DNA of 27,817 bases from positions 1 through 27,817 of the forward strand of contig DATJXG010000334.1 in the NCBI GenBank assembly GCA_035500455.1. Direction: 5' to 3'. This DNA is from DATJXG01 sp035500455. Lineage in GTDB: Bacteria; Acidobacteriota; Terriglobia; Terriglobales; Acidobacteriaceae. The position numbers were made by a program, and so were the translations under genes. Shown in pieces: positions 1 to 7,303 of this stretch (position 1 is the stretch's first letter; each line of letters begins with the position of its first letter). The notes below the pieces were generated by a model. That model was not told the DNA's origin and did no database searches. It saw nothing but the letters and a program-made list of their open reading frames with translations.

Positions 1-528
1 CGGCGAGCTTCCAAAGGGAGCGTTGGCCCCCGCTCCTCCCGGCATGTTGGCGGTCATGGCGGTGGCCATGGCGGCCATGCCTGCCTGCATCTGGGCGGCG
101 TTCATGGCCACGCCGCCGGCTCCGGTGCGGGCGCCAAGCCCGCCGGGGCCGGCCATACCGGCCATGCCCGCTACCATCCCCAGTCCGCCCATGCCGGTGG
201 GGACTTCTCCGTAATGCAGCAGGCGGAAATCCTTGCCGGTGATCGGGTCTTTGTATTTGCGCCGCAGGAAGCGGATGTTATTGGTTTGCTCCAGTTCCTC
301 GATGCGTGTGGGATAGCGCCCGAACTTCTTGTAGTAACGGCGCACGGCCCGCGCGTACTGCGCCCCCCGGTGAATCATCTCTTCTTCACGGTCGCGCTTG
401 ACCTGAAAGGCAAGTTCCGGCAACGTGACCGCGGCGGCAATCGCCAGCAGAGCCACAAACAGAATCAGCGTGAGCAGAATGTAGCCCTGCTCAGCGCCGC
501 GGGTCTTGCGAATTGCAGGTTTCGTCAC
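1..528 (-). CDS. type II secretion/type IV pilus pseudopilin-like protein (3' end beyond window)
   Basis: Last visible gene of the minus-strand pilus/secretion operon; 176 codons are present and the stop lies outside the window. The start is GTG at 528 (an in-frame TTG at 531 is possible), with GGAGAG just upstream and no ATG available. A short basic leader ends in a prepilin-peptidase-like Gly15, followed by Tyr16 and a hydrophobic helix of about 20 residues (16-36), the class III leader pattern. Residue +5 of the mature protein is Thr20 rather than the usual Glu. A short globular region (about 45-105, with RYYKKFGRYPTRIEEL) resembles the start of GspG-like pseudopilins. From about residue 110 the chain is almost entirely Gly, Ala and Met. 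It probably forms part of a periplasmic pseudopilus. The exact subclass (GspG, GspH or other) cannot be fixed from this part. Confidence 0.75.
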   Translation of the reverse strand, partial: MTKPAIRKTRGAEQGYILLTLILFVALLAIAAAVTLPELAFQVKRDREEEMIHRGAQYARAVRRYYKKFGRYPTRIEELEQTNNIRFLRRKYKDPITGKDFRLLHYGEVPTGMGGLGMVAGMAGMAGPGGLGARTGAGGVAMNAAQMQAGMAAMATAMTANMPGGAGANAPFGSSP

Positions 529-561
529 CAAACTCTCCGTAGAGACGTGGTCTTGCAAACA

Positions 562-1167
562 CTACCCCTGTTTCAGAGGCAGCACCTGCCGGTTGTTGGT
601 CAGCACATCCTCGATTTCCACCGAAAACGGAGTGATGCGCAGCACTTTGTAGCGCCGGTTCACGATCTCGCCCTCGCCGGCGATGAATACATCTCCGCCC
701 TCTTCCAAAAAAATCCGCTTGCTCTCCCCCGGCTTGCTGGCGAAACCGAAAAATGTTAGCGGAATGGGCGGTGGCGGCGGTGGTCCCTGCGCCACCGGCG
801 GGGGCGGCGGGGTTTGAGTCTTGACCGGAGACTTTATGGGCGTTGGAATGGGCTCTGCCATCGCCCGGAAAATATTCCGCCCCGAGCCGGAATACTTGGT
901 ATCTTCGCTGGCCCGCAGCCAATCGAAGCGCAAGGTCGGATCCAGGGAGGGCTCGGCGGGAACGGCGACCACCTTCTTCTTTGGAGCCGCTTTGGCTTTG
1001 GCCGCTGTCCGCGTGGGCGCGATCGGCTCGGAAGGCGCCGGCGCGGCCGCGCTGGTGGGAGTTGTGTTGACCAGGCTGAACACGAAGCGCACCAAGAGAA
1101 CGAGCGCCAGCGCGCCCAGCGCCAGCGCGGCGATCAGCTTCGTGCGGTTTTCAGCGCCAACCTGCAT
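562..1167 (-). CDS. PilP/GspC-like inner-membrane linker protein
   Basis: A 201-residue bitopic protein. It has a short cytoplasmic N-terminus, one membrane helix (about 11-32), a Pro/Ala/Lys-rich linker (about 35-75), a second proline-rich stretch with two runs of five or six prolines (about 118-135), and a C-terminal beta-rich domain (about 137-200) beginning LTFFGFASKPGE. That order matches PilP or GspC, which join the inner-membrane platform to the secretin through a homology-region domain. The start at 1167 lies one base from the stop of the PilO gene, so translation is probably coupled. The PilP lipobox Cys is absent and a transmembrane anchor is used instead, which is more GspC-like. 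The family call rests on architecture and operon position. Confidence 0.75.
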   Translation of the reverse strand: MQVGAENRTKLIAALALGALALVLLVRFVFSLVNTTPTSAAAPAPSEPIAPTRTAAKAKAAPKKKVVAVPAEPSLDPTLRFDWLRASEDTKYSGSGRNIFRAMAEPIPTPIKSPVKTQTPPPPPVAQGPPPPPPIPLTFFGFASKPGESKRIFLEEGGDVFIAGEGEIVNRRYKVLRITPFSVEIEDVLTNNRQVLPLKQG

Positions 1168-1168
1168 C

Positions 1169-1708
1169 TCAGGAACTCGTTTTCAAAAATGTGCGCAACT
1201 TCAGGTGCAGCCTTACGGTATCGCCCTGCTCCCCGCCCAGATCCACGCCATCGACCACGAAGAACAACTGGTCCCGCTCCAGCGAATTGATGAAGCGCAC
1301 CAGCTGCAGGTAGCCGCCGGAGAGATTGGCATCGATCACCAGCGGGCGCAATCCGAATTCTTCGTCCTTATCGGGACTGTTGCTCACCTGCGTCAACTGC
1401 ACGCCGCTCTCGCTGGCCATTTTGCCCAGACTCTCAAAAATCACTGAATCGCGGTCCGGCAGCCGGGTCTTGTAAAAGCTGTCGATTTGCTGGCTCGCGG
1501 TCACCACTTTTTTGTCCAGGCCATGCAGCGGTTCCACTTCCCGCATTTTGCGTTGCGCCTGGGTGCGCAGCTGGTCCAGTTCGGCGAGGCGGGATTGGGT
1601 TGAGCCCACCAGGGGCGAGAACAACACGGCTACCGCCAGCACATCCACCGCCGCCAGGCAGACCAGCACGATGCTCAGTTTCCGCCGCGTCCGCCGCAGG
1701 TCCATCAT
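1169..1708 (-). CDS. pilO: PilO-like type IV pilus inner-membrane protein
   Basis: About 179 residues. A basic N-terminus (DLRRTRRK) is followed by one membrane helix (about 13-33), a coiled-coil segment (about 38-75) and a ferredoxin-like domain with the PilO features LVRFINSLERDQLFFVVDGVDL near 135-158. PilO pairs with PilN in the periplasm and aligns the ATPase/platform complex with PilP and the secretin. The reading frame opens GTG-ATG-ATG; I chose the ATG at 1708 because it shares one base with the pilN stop (TGATG) and lies 6 nt after a strong GGAGG inside the pilN end. The ATG at 1705 (spacing 9) is equally possible. Part of an unbroken pilMNOP run. Confidence 0.85.
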   Translation of the reverse strand: MMDLRRTRRKLSIVLVCLAAVDVLAVAVLFSPLVGSTQSRLAELDQLRTQAQRKMREVEPLHGLDKKVVTASQQIDSFYKTRLPDRDSVIFESLGKMASESGVQLTQVSNSPDKDEEFGLRPLVIDANLSGGYLQLVRFINSLERDQLFFVVDGVDLGGEQGDTVRLHLKLRTFLKTSS

Positions 1709-2298
1709 CACTTGCCTCCCTGCGGGCTGGCGGTGATGGGCTCGGGTACATACAGGGCGCTGATGTCGAACTGCACTTCCTGGCCTCCGCCCTGGGCGTT
1801 CTCGCGATTGATGGCGGTCTGGCGGAAGCGCCGGGAGTCTTCCATTTTGCGCACCAGTTCCAGGGCCCGGTCGCGCGACTCGCCGGCTACCGTCAGCTTG
1901 ATTTCCAGTTCGTCGTCGGAGTCCAGCTCGGGGTGAATGGAAACCACGTGCAAATGCGCCGGCATCACCTGCTCCAGGTCTTCAAACACCTTGGTCCAGG
2001 AGAAAGCCTTGTGATGAAACAGGTCGTTGAGAAACTCCGAGCGGTCGCGGGTATCGCGGTTTTCGGGGCGGTTGAGAAATGACCGCGCATTGTTTTCCAC
2101 GCCGGTAAGGGCGGCGATTTTATCCCGGATGGAGTTGATGTCCGCCTGTTCCCGGCGGGCTTGCACGCACTGCATGGTGGTGTAAGCAGCGAGCGCGGCG
2201 GTTACGATGAACACGCCCGCCAGGGCCAAGCCCCAGCGGACCCAGAAATTTCCCGCATCCTGGTAGGGCTGACTCGCGAGATTGATGTCTAAGCGCAT
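1708..2298 (-). CDS. pilN: PilN-like type IV pilus assembly protein
   Basis: 196 residues. The N-terminus begins MRLDINLASQPYQD, close to the PilN cytoplasmic motif (INLLP-like) that docks into PilM. A membrane helix follows (about 22-42), then a coiled coil (about 45-75) and a small alpha/beta periplasmic domain (about 95-185). PilN forms a heterodimer with PilO and passes signals between the cytoplasmic PilM/PilB side and the periplasm. The start is three bases past the pilM stop and its end overlaps the pilO start, so the genes are translated as a tight unit. Confidence 0.88.
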   Translation of the reverse strand: MRLDINLASQPYQDAGNFWVRWGLALAGVFIVTAALAAYTTMQCVQARREQADINSIRDKIAALTGVENNARSFLNRPENRDTRDRSEFLNDLFHHKAFSWTKVFEDLEQVMPAHLHVVSIHPELDSDDELEIKLTVAGESRDRALELVRKMEDSRRFRQTAINRENAQGGGQEVQFDISALYVPEPITASPQGGK

Positions 2299-2301
2299 AA
2301 T

Positions 2302-3195
2302 TCAGGAAGCCAACGCCCCCACAATCCCGGCCATACGCCACTTGGGAATCGAGCTGGCACTGTCATCGAATTGCAGCGCGCCCACCAGCTCGCGCACCTG
2401 CGCTCCCGTCTGCGCCTGCAAGGCCGGGGATGCTTCGCCCATCCTGGGCAGCCCGGCTACGAAAATCTTATCAATGTTGGTGTGGTAGGTGTCCTGGAAG
2501 AACACCACCGAAGGATAGACCTCTTCCGCCAGCTGCTCCCCCGTGATGGCCACGCCGCGCGCATTCTCCAGAGTGCGGAACAACAGCACCTGCTGTTGGT
2601 CGAGAATCACGATGCTGGTTGTATGCTCATCCACTTTCACCACCAGGGCAGGCCGGGAGGCGTCTGCCGCGCCCAGCGCCGCCAGCGTGGAGGGCAGCAC
2701 AAAGCCGGGATTGTACCCTGCCTCGCGAAAGGCCGCTTCGTATTCCTCGATAATGCTGGTCAACGCCACCGCCGCCACCGCGCGCACTCCGCCGGCGGCG
2801 GCGTGAGCGTGATAGGAGACGCGGGCCTTTTCAATGTCGAAGGGCAGCGACTTCTTCAGGCGGAAGCGCACCACCGCCTCCGCTTCCTGGCGGTTCGAGG
2901 GCAGGGCTTCGAAGTCCAGCAACACCACTCGCACTGCGGCATCGGGAAGCACCGCGATCACGTCGCGCGAGCGTCCGCTGACGCTGTCCAGCGTGTCACG
3001 AATGGTGTGAAAAACCGTGGTCTGGTCGCGCACGTTGGATTCGGTGAGGTCGGGCACCACGCAGCCTCCACGCAATTCAAACGAGGCGCACTCCACCGTG
3101 TTGCCGCCGTCGGAGAGCCGGCCCGCCAGCACCCGGTCAGCCGCGATCTCACACGCCAGCTTCGGCTTGGATCCAGTATTGGACTTGTTTCCCAT
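2302..3195 (-). CDS. pilM: PilM-like actin-fold protein, divergent
   Basis: 297 residues, soluble, no signal peptide. The position directly before pilN and the segment RFRLKKSLPFDIEKARVSYH (about 109-128) match PilM, the cytoplasmic actin/FtsA-like partner of PilN. Further PilM-like features are a mid-protein beta region (VVKVDEHTTSIVIL, about 184-198) and a late YPSVVFFQD segment. The chain is shorter than typical PilM (about 350 residues). The usual N-terminal nucleotide-binding sequence (DIGSSSIK type) is replaced by CEIAADRVLAGR, so ATP binding may be weakened or lost. Start ATG at 3195; a 77-nt spacer separates it from pilB. Confidence 0.8.
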   Translation of the reverse strand: MGNKSNTGSKPKLACEIAADRVLAGRLSDGGNTVECASFELRGGCVVPDLTESNVRDQTTVFHTIRDTLDSVSGRSRDVIAVLPDAAVRVVLLDFEALPSNRQEAEAVVRFRLKKSLPFDIEKARVSYHAHAAAGGVRAVAAVALTSIIEEYEAAFREAGYNPGFVLPSTLAALGAADASRPALVVKVDEHTTSIVILDQQQVLLFRTLENARGVAITGEQLAEEVYPSVVFFQDTYHTNIDKIFVAGLPRMGEASPALQAQTGAQVRELVGALQFDDSASSIPKWRMAGIVGALAS

Positions 3196-3214
3196 GTGTA
3201 ACGCCGGCGGCCTG

Positions 3215-3234
3215 CCCTGAGCGAAGTCGAAGGG
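3215..3234. repeat. short interspersed palindrome-like element
   Basis: A 20-base sequence (CCCTGAGCGAAG followed by TCGAAGGG) in the short spacer between pilB and pilM. Its reverse complement begins CCCTTCGACTTCG; the element is an imperfect inverted repeat. I know near-identical motifs as common short intergenic repeats across many bacterial genomes. No second copy was found in this window. Confidence 0.5.
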
Positions 3235-3272
3235 CCCCGCCCGGCAGGCGCGAACGGAAAGGCCGCCCCTTC

Positions 3273-4979
3273 TTACCGCATGTTCTCGATGAAGGTAACC
3301 TTGTTGATCTCCTTGAGAGTGGTCATGCCCAGCCGCACCTTGTCCAAGGCGGACTCGCGCAGGAAGCGCATGCCTTCATCGCGCGCCGCCCGGCGGATTT
3401 CCGAGGTCGGCCGCTTGGTGAGAATCATCTCGCGGATGCGGTCACTCAAATCCAGCAGTTCGTGGATGGCGCTGCGTCCCCTGAAACCCGTACCCGCGCA
3501 CTCGATGCAGCCTTGCCCTTCATAGAAGGGAACCTTGGCCCACTGTTCCGGATCAAGCCCGCTGGCCTCAAGAACGTCGGGAGGATAATGCACCACCGAA
3601 CGGCAGGTGTTGCAGATCAGGCGCACCAACCGCTGCGCCAGAATGCAGTTCAACGCCGAAACAAAATTGTACGGCTCCACGCCCATGTTGAGGAAGCGGC
3701 CGATTACGTCCACCACATTATTGGCGTGGACGGTGGTAAACACCAGGTGGCCGGTAAGCGCCGACTGAATCGCGATCTGCGCCGTTTCCGCGTCACGAAT
3801 TTCTCCGACCATGATTTTGTCGGGATCGTGGCGCAGGATGGAGCGCAGGCCCCGGGCGAAGGTCAGGCCCTTCTTTTCGTTGACCGGAATCTGCGTGATC
3901 CCGCGAATCTGATATTCGACCGGGTCTTCAATGGTGATGATCTTGTCTTCGTCGGTCTTGATCTCACTCAGCCCGGCGTACAGCGTGGTGGTCTTGCCGC
4001 TGCCCGTCGGCCCCGTGACCAGCACCATGCCGTATGGTTCCTTGATATAGCGGCGGAAGCGGCGCAGGTCGTCCTCGTCAAAACCAACTACCTCCAGCGA
4101 GAGCTGGTGGAACTTCTCGCTCATCGATTCCTTGTCCAGCACGCGCAGCACGGCATCTTCGCCGTGAATGGAAGGCATGATGGAAACGCGGAAATCAATC
4201 GGCCGCTCCGGGCTGCCGTACTTCACGCGGAAGCGCCCGTCCTGCGGCACGCGCCGCTCCGAGATATCGAGTTCGCTCATCACCTTGATGCGCGAAATGA
4301 TGGTGGAATGGTGTTCGCGGCCGATGGGCGGCATGGCCTGCGTGAGCACGCCATCAATGCGGAACTTGATCATCACCGAGTCGTCGCGCGACTCGATGTG
4401 AATATCGCTGGCCCGCCGTTGCAGAGCGGTAAAGATGGTGGTGTCCACCAGGCGGATAATCGGGCTGTCGCCTTCCGCCAGGCGGTCGATGGAGATGGTC
4501 TCGTCCCCACCCTCTTCCTCGTGAATGACATTGAGCGCGAATCCCTCGCTGGCTTCTTCCAGAACGCGCTTCGACTGCTCGGTCTTCTTGAGGATCTCGG
4601 TGATTTGCGCCAGGGTGGAGACCTTGGTGATCACCCGCCGGTCCAGCAGCAGTCCGATTTCGTCGATCATCATCAGCTGGCTGGGATCGGCGATGGCAAT
4701 GGCCAGGCGCCCGTCCGGCGTTTCTTCCAGAGGAACGAAGTTATAACGGAACATCAGGTGGACGGGGATCTTGGTGAACAGGTCGTGATGCAGATTAAAG
4801 TTGCGCAGATCCACGAACTCGCAGCGATAGCGCCGCGCGATGTCACGCGCCTTTTCCGTCTCAAGCGACGGAACTTCCGTAACCGGCCGGCCTCCGTTGG
4901 CTCCCGCAGCGGGGGTCTTCTGCTCCGCTGCCGCCGGTTTCTGTTCCGGTATGTCGGTGATTCCCAGTTTTACGACCAC
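3273..4979 (-). CDS. pilB: PilB/GspE-family assembly ATPase
   Basis: 568 residues; the hexameric cytoplasmic motor that drives pilin or pseudopilin assembly. An N-terminal MshEN/GspE-N domain covers about 40-135 and a linker 140-170. The ATPase core follows with Walker A GPTGSGKT (323-330), Asp box (about 347-361), Walker B IMVGEIRD (389-396) and His box (411-420). Four cysteines, C456/C459 and C491/C494, form the CxxC...CxxC zinc site typical of PilB/GspE and absent from PilT retraction ATPases. The start is GTG at 4979 with GAGG eight bases upstream; no ATG is in frame nearby. It lies 19 nt after pilC. No PilT is in the window, so retraction cannot be inferred here. Confidence 0.95.
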   Translation of the reverse strand: MVVKLGITDIPEQKPAAAEQKTPAAGANGGRPVTEVPSLETEKARDIARRYRCEFVDLRNFNLHHDLFTKIPVHLMFRYNFVPLEETPDGRLAIAIADPSQLMMIDEIGLLLDRRVITKVSTLAQITEILKKTEQSKRVLEEASEGFALNVIHEEEGGDETISIDRLAEGDSPIIRLVDTTIFTALQRRASDIHIESRDDSVMIKFRIDGVLTQAMPPIGREHHSTIISRIKVMSELDISERRVPQDGRFRVKYGSPERPIDFRVSIMPSIHGEDAVLRVLDKESMSEKFHQLSLEVVGFDEDDLRRFRRYIKEPYGMVLVTGPTGSGKTTTLYAGLSEIKTDEDKIITIEDPVEYQIRGITQIPVNEKKGLTFARGLRSILRHDPDKIMVGEIRDAETAQIAIQSALTGHLVFTTVHANNVVDVIGRFLNMGVEPYNFVSALNCILAQRLVRLICNTCRSVVHYPPDVLEASGLDPEQWAKVPFYEGQGCIECAGTGFRGRSAIHELLDLSDRIREMILTKRPTSEIRRAARDEGMRFLRESALDKVRLGMTTLKEINKVTFIENMR

Positions 4980-4998
4980 AATGCAACCTCAGTTCTAC

Positions 4999-6210
4999 TC
5001 AGTGAATGACTCCGCTCGAGCCCAAAGTAAAGATCGGCATATATAGCGAAATCAATATTCCCCCCACAAATACGGCCATCACGATCAGGATCAGCGGCTC
5101 GATCAGCGACATCGCCGCCCCCAACGCGGTTTGCACGTCTTCTTCATAAAACTCGGCCACCGAGTTCAGCATGCTGGGCAGCGCGCCCGTGGACTCGCCC
5201 ACTTCCACCATTTCCACCGAAAGCGGCGGAAAGATATCCTGCTCCTCCAGGCTGCGCGCCAGCGTCTGGCCCTCGCGCACCCTCACCGTGGCCTCGGCAA
5301 CGCCGTTCAAAATGTTCCGGCTGCTCATGGAGGCCCCGGCGGTCTCCAGCGAAGGCACCAGCGGCAAGCCTCCGGAAAGCAGCGTGGACAACATGCGCGA
5401 AAAGCTCGCCACCTGATACTTCAGCCAGATGCCTCCCAGCAGCGGCAACGACAGCACAATGCGGTCCAGGAATTGCGAACCCTTCTCGGTTTTCTTCCAC
5501 CGCCAGAATACGAAGGCCAGAATCACCAAAGCCACCGCCGCATACGGCCCATACTGCTGGGCGTAGGTTCCCACCGCCAGCATGAAAACCGTGCTGGCCG
5601 GCAGGTTCTCATTGAAATCGGCGAACAGTTTGGCGAACTGCGGCACCACGTAGGTGACCAGGAAAATGCACATGCAGAACGCCACCACCACCAGCAGCGT
5701 GGGATAAACCAGCGAAACCAGCAACTTCTTCTTGAAGGTAAGCGCCAGGCGCTGAAAAGCAATGTAGCGCGCCATCACTTCTTCGATGTTGCCGCTCTTC
5801 TCCCCCGCCAGCAGCGTCGTGGTATAGATCTTGGGAAATACCGCCTGCGCCTCGAAGGCGTCGGAGAGTAACTCGCCGCCTTTGACCCGGTCGCGAACGT
5901 TTTCCAGCAGCGAGCGAAGGCTGGCGTCTTTCTGCCGTTTGATCAGCAGATCCAGCGAGTTCAGGATGGGCAAGCCGGCTTTAATCAGCGTGAGGAACTG
6001 CTGGTTAAAGATCAGGAACTGGCTGTGCTTGATCCCGCGGCTGCCCAGCGAAATGTCTCCGCCGGAGAGTAGTCCGCGCGGTTTGACCCAATAGACCAGG
6101 TAACCCTGTTGCGCGAAGCGGTCGCGAATCTCCGACTCGGAGATACCTCGCTCCACATGCTGCGCCATGCGCCCACGTTCGTCCGCGACTTTGATGACAA
6201 ATTCAGCCAT
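4999..6210 (-). CDS. pilC: PilC/GspF-family inner-membrane platform protein
   Basis: 403 residues, the polytopic core on which the ATPase acts. A cytoplasmic N-terminal region precedes two homologous GspF domains (about 70-190 and 270-395), each followed by membrane helices: about 170-195 and 215-240 after the first, and 375-397 at the C-terminus. The motifs LLAGEKSGNIEEV (about 132-144) and VEMVEVGESTGALP (about 335-348) are characteristic of the two repeats. First gene of the minus-strand operon; a candidate promoter lies just upstream at 6244-6273. The set matches T4P/T2SS hybrids; with the pseudopilin at the other end, secretion is as likely as true piliation. Confidence 0.95.
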   Translation of the reverse strand: MAEFVIKVADERGRMAQHVERGISESEIRDRFAQQGYLVYWVKPRGLLSGGDISLGSRGIKHSQFLIFNQQFLTLIKAGLPILNSLDLLIKRQKDASLRSLLENVRDRVKGGELLSDAFEAQAVFPKIYTTTLLAGEKSGNIEEVMARYIAFQRLALTFKKKLLVSLVYPTLLVVVAFCMCIFLVTYVVPQFAKLFADFNENLPASTVFMLAVGTYAQQYGPYAAVALVILAFVFWRWKKTEKGSQFLDRIVLSLPLLGGIWLKYQVASFSRMLSTLLSGGLPLVPSLETAGASMSSRNILNGVAEATVRVREGQTLARSLEEQDIFPPLSVEMVEVGESTGALPSMLNSVAEFYEEDVQTALGAAMSLIEPLILIVMAVFVGGILISLYMPIFTLGSSGVIH

Positions 6211-6243
6211 GTCTCAGAGACACCACTCCCGCCGCCCCCAAGT

Positions 6244-6273
6244 CTAACATTCGAGAGGTTAAACCCATGTCAA
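6244..6273 (-). promoter_or_regulatory. candidate sigma70-type promoter of the pilus/secretion operon
   Basis: On the minus strand a perfect -35 hexamer TTGACA (6268-6273) is followed after 18 bases by TGTTAG (6244-6249), a weak -10. It lies 34-63 bases upstream of the pilC start at 6210, at a plausible distance. The -10 matches only three consensus bases, so this is tentative. Confidence 0.4.
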
Positions 6274-6316
6274 TATGCATCCTCAGGCCACCAGAGGTAA
6301 CCTGCCGGAAATAGCC

Positions 6317-6345
6317 GTGCAGGGACGGGGCTTGCCCCATCCAGC
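6317..6345 (-). repeat. dispersed GGGGCAAGCCCC repeat, copy 1
   Basis: A 29-base element centred on the palindrome GGGGCAAGCCCC, read on the minus strand and ending GTCCCTGCAC. A second copy in opposite orientation lies at 12288-12316; the two differ at three positions. It sits between lolA and pilC, downstream of lolA, where it could fold as a short hairpin. Confidence 0.7.
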
Positions 6346-6377
6346 GAAGGCGTAGCCGAGCCAGTGCACCACATCCC

Positions 6378-7049
6378 CTATTGGCCGAAATTCTCATCAA
6401 TCACTTCCGTTCCCGGCGGCGGCGAGAACCGGAACTGCCCATCGGCCAGCTGCACATTCTCTTCCTGATTGCTCAGGCGGTACTCGGTTACCGCTCCATC
6501 GGTCCCTTCCACTATGATGCGAGCGATCAGGTTTTCCGGGGTGACCTCCAGTACGATCTCAGTCACCTGGTCGCCCAGCGCCTTTGGTACCCCCCGCAAC
6601 ACCACGTCTCCAGGCGCCAAAGGCTTTACATCCGGCGCTGGAGATAATCCCTGCAACTCTTTCTCCAGCTTAGTCTTACCCAGCAGGAACGCCAAGGGCG
6701 ACCGCAGATCGTCAAGCTTCCGCGCCGGAGTCTTGCGCACCTGCTGGTCACCAGGGACGTAAAACCAGGCAGTCTGTCCGTCGCTCAGAAACAACTTCCC
6801 TTTCGGAGAACGATACTCCCACCGCATCTTGCCCGGTTTTTTCAGCAGCAGGATCCCCGACTCCGTCCGCTCCATTCCAGCGCCGCGATAGATCTCCGTA
6901 AAGTCCGCGCGCAGTGTCTTCAGATGGTTGTAGTGATTGTCCACCGCCTGCGCCAGATCGTGAACCTCAGCAGGCGGCCCCGTCGGCAAGGCAAAAGCCG
7001 CAGCCAATAGTAGAGCAGACGGCAACAACATGGAGGCGTGTTTCACCAC
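6378..7049 (-). CDS. lolA: outer-membrane lipoprotein carrier protein LolA family
   Basis: 223 residues with an N-terminal signal peptide (hydrophobic core about 8-21). LolA shuttles lipoproteins from the LolCDE transporter through the periplasm to the outer membrane. The single-domain open beta-barrel pattern is visible: LKTLRADFTEIYRG (about 43-56), GILLLKKPGKMRWEY (about 65-79) and the paired strands DGQTAWFYVPGDQQV (about 90-104). The frame opens with two GTG codons (7049, 7046) and an ATG at 7031; the GTG starts give a basic n-region (KH) and are preferred, but none has a strong ribosome site. No LolB, LolC, LolD or LolE gene is nearby. A candidate promoter lies at 7100-7128. Confidence 0.88.
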   Translation of the reverse strand: MVKHASMLLPSALLLAAAFALPTGPPAEVHDLAQAVDNHYNHLKTLRADFTEIYRGAGMERTESGILLLKKPGKMRWEYRSPKGKLFLSDGQTAWFYVPGDQQVRKTPARKLDDLRSPLAFLLGKTKLEKELQGLSPAPDVKPLAPGDVVLRGVPKALGDQVTEIVLEVTPENLIARIIVEGTDGAVTEYRLSNQEENVQLADGQFRFSPPPGTEVIDENFGQ

Positions 7050-7099
7050 AAGGATGGACTGGGGCCGGCGTCGCCAGCGACGCGAACAAGCTTTCCCTG

Positions 7100-7128
7100 A
7101 TTGTACCTCGGGACGGCACTACATTGAA
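7100..7128 (-). promoter_or_regulatory. candidate promoter of lolA
   Basis: On the minus strand TTCAAT (7123-7128) and TACAAT (7100-7105) are separated by exactly 17 bases, about 50 bases upstream of the lolA start. The -10 matches five of six consensus bases and the -35 is weak. Confidence 0.4.
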
Positions 7129-7155
7129 CGGAGTCTCGAAAAATTCTAGCCTGTG

Positions 7156-7210
7156 CTCCGCGCTCTCCGCGGCGTTTCTCCGCGCCCTCAGCGATTTAAG
7201 ATTTTGCGTT
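7156..7210 (-). repeat. CGCAAAG-type dispersed repeat, copy 1 (degenerate)
   Basis: Read on the minus strand, a run of imperfect 8-10 base units (CGCTGAGGG, CGCGGAGAAA, CGCGGAGAG) preceded by AAATCTTAAAT. It resembles the copies at 13219-13258 and 22305-22345. Just beside it, 7226-7242 holds a GCCGGC...GCCGGC palindrome. Together they fill most of the spacer between lolA and the NmrA-like gene. Confidence 0.5.
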
Positions 7211-7303
7211 TCCCGCGACACTAGCGCCGGCGTCCCGCCGGCAACCCAAACCCGGGCAAGCCCGCCGGTTGGAAGACGGGCCTGCCCGATAGCGAACTCC
7301 TCA

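Noticed and set aside
23..214. Met/Ala/Pro-rich 63-codon frame on the plus strand
   Set aside because: Antisense of the repetitive pseudopilin tail; its composition is explained by that.
3462..5009. 515-codon open frame on the plus strand opposite pilB
   Set aside because: Full antisense of a certain ATPase gene with no recognisable motif.
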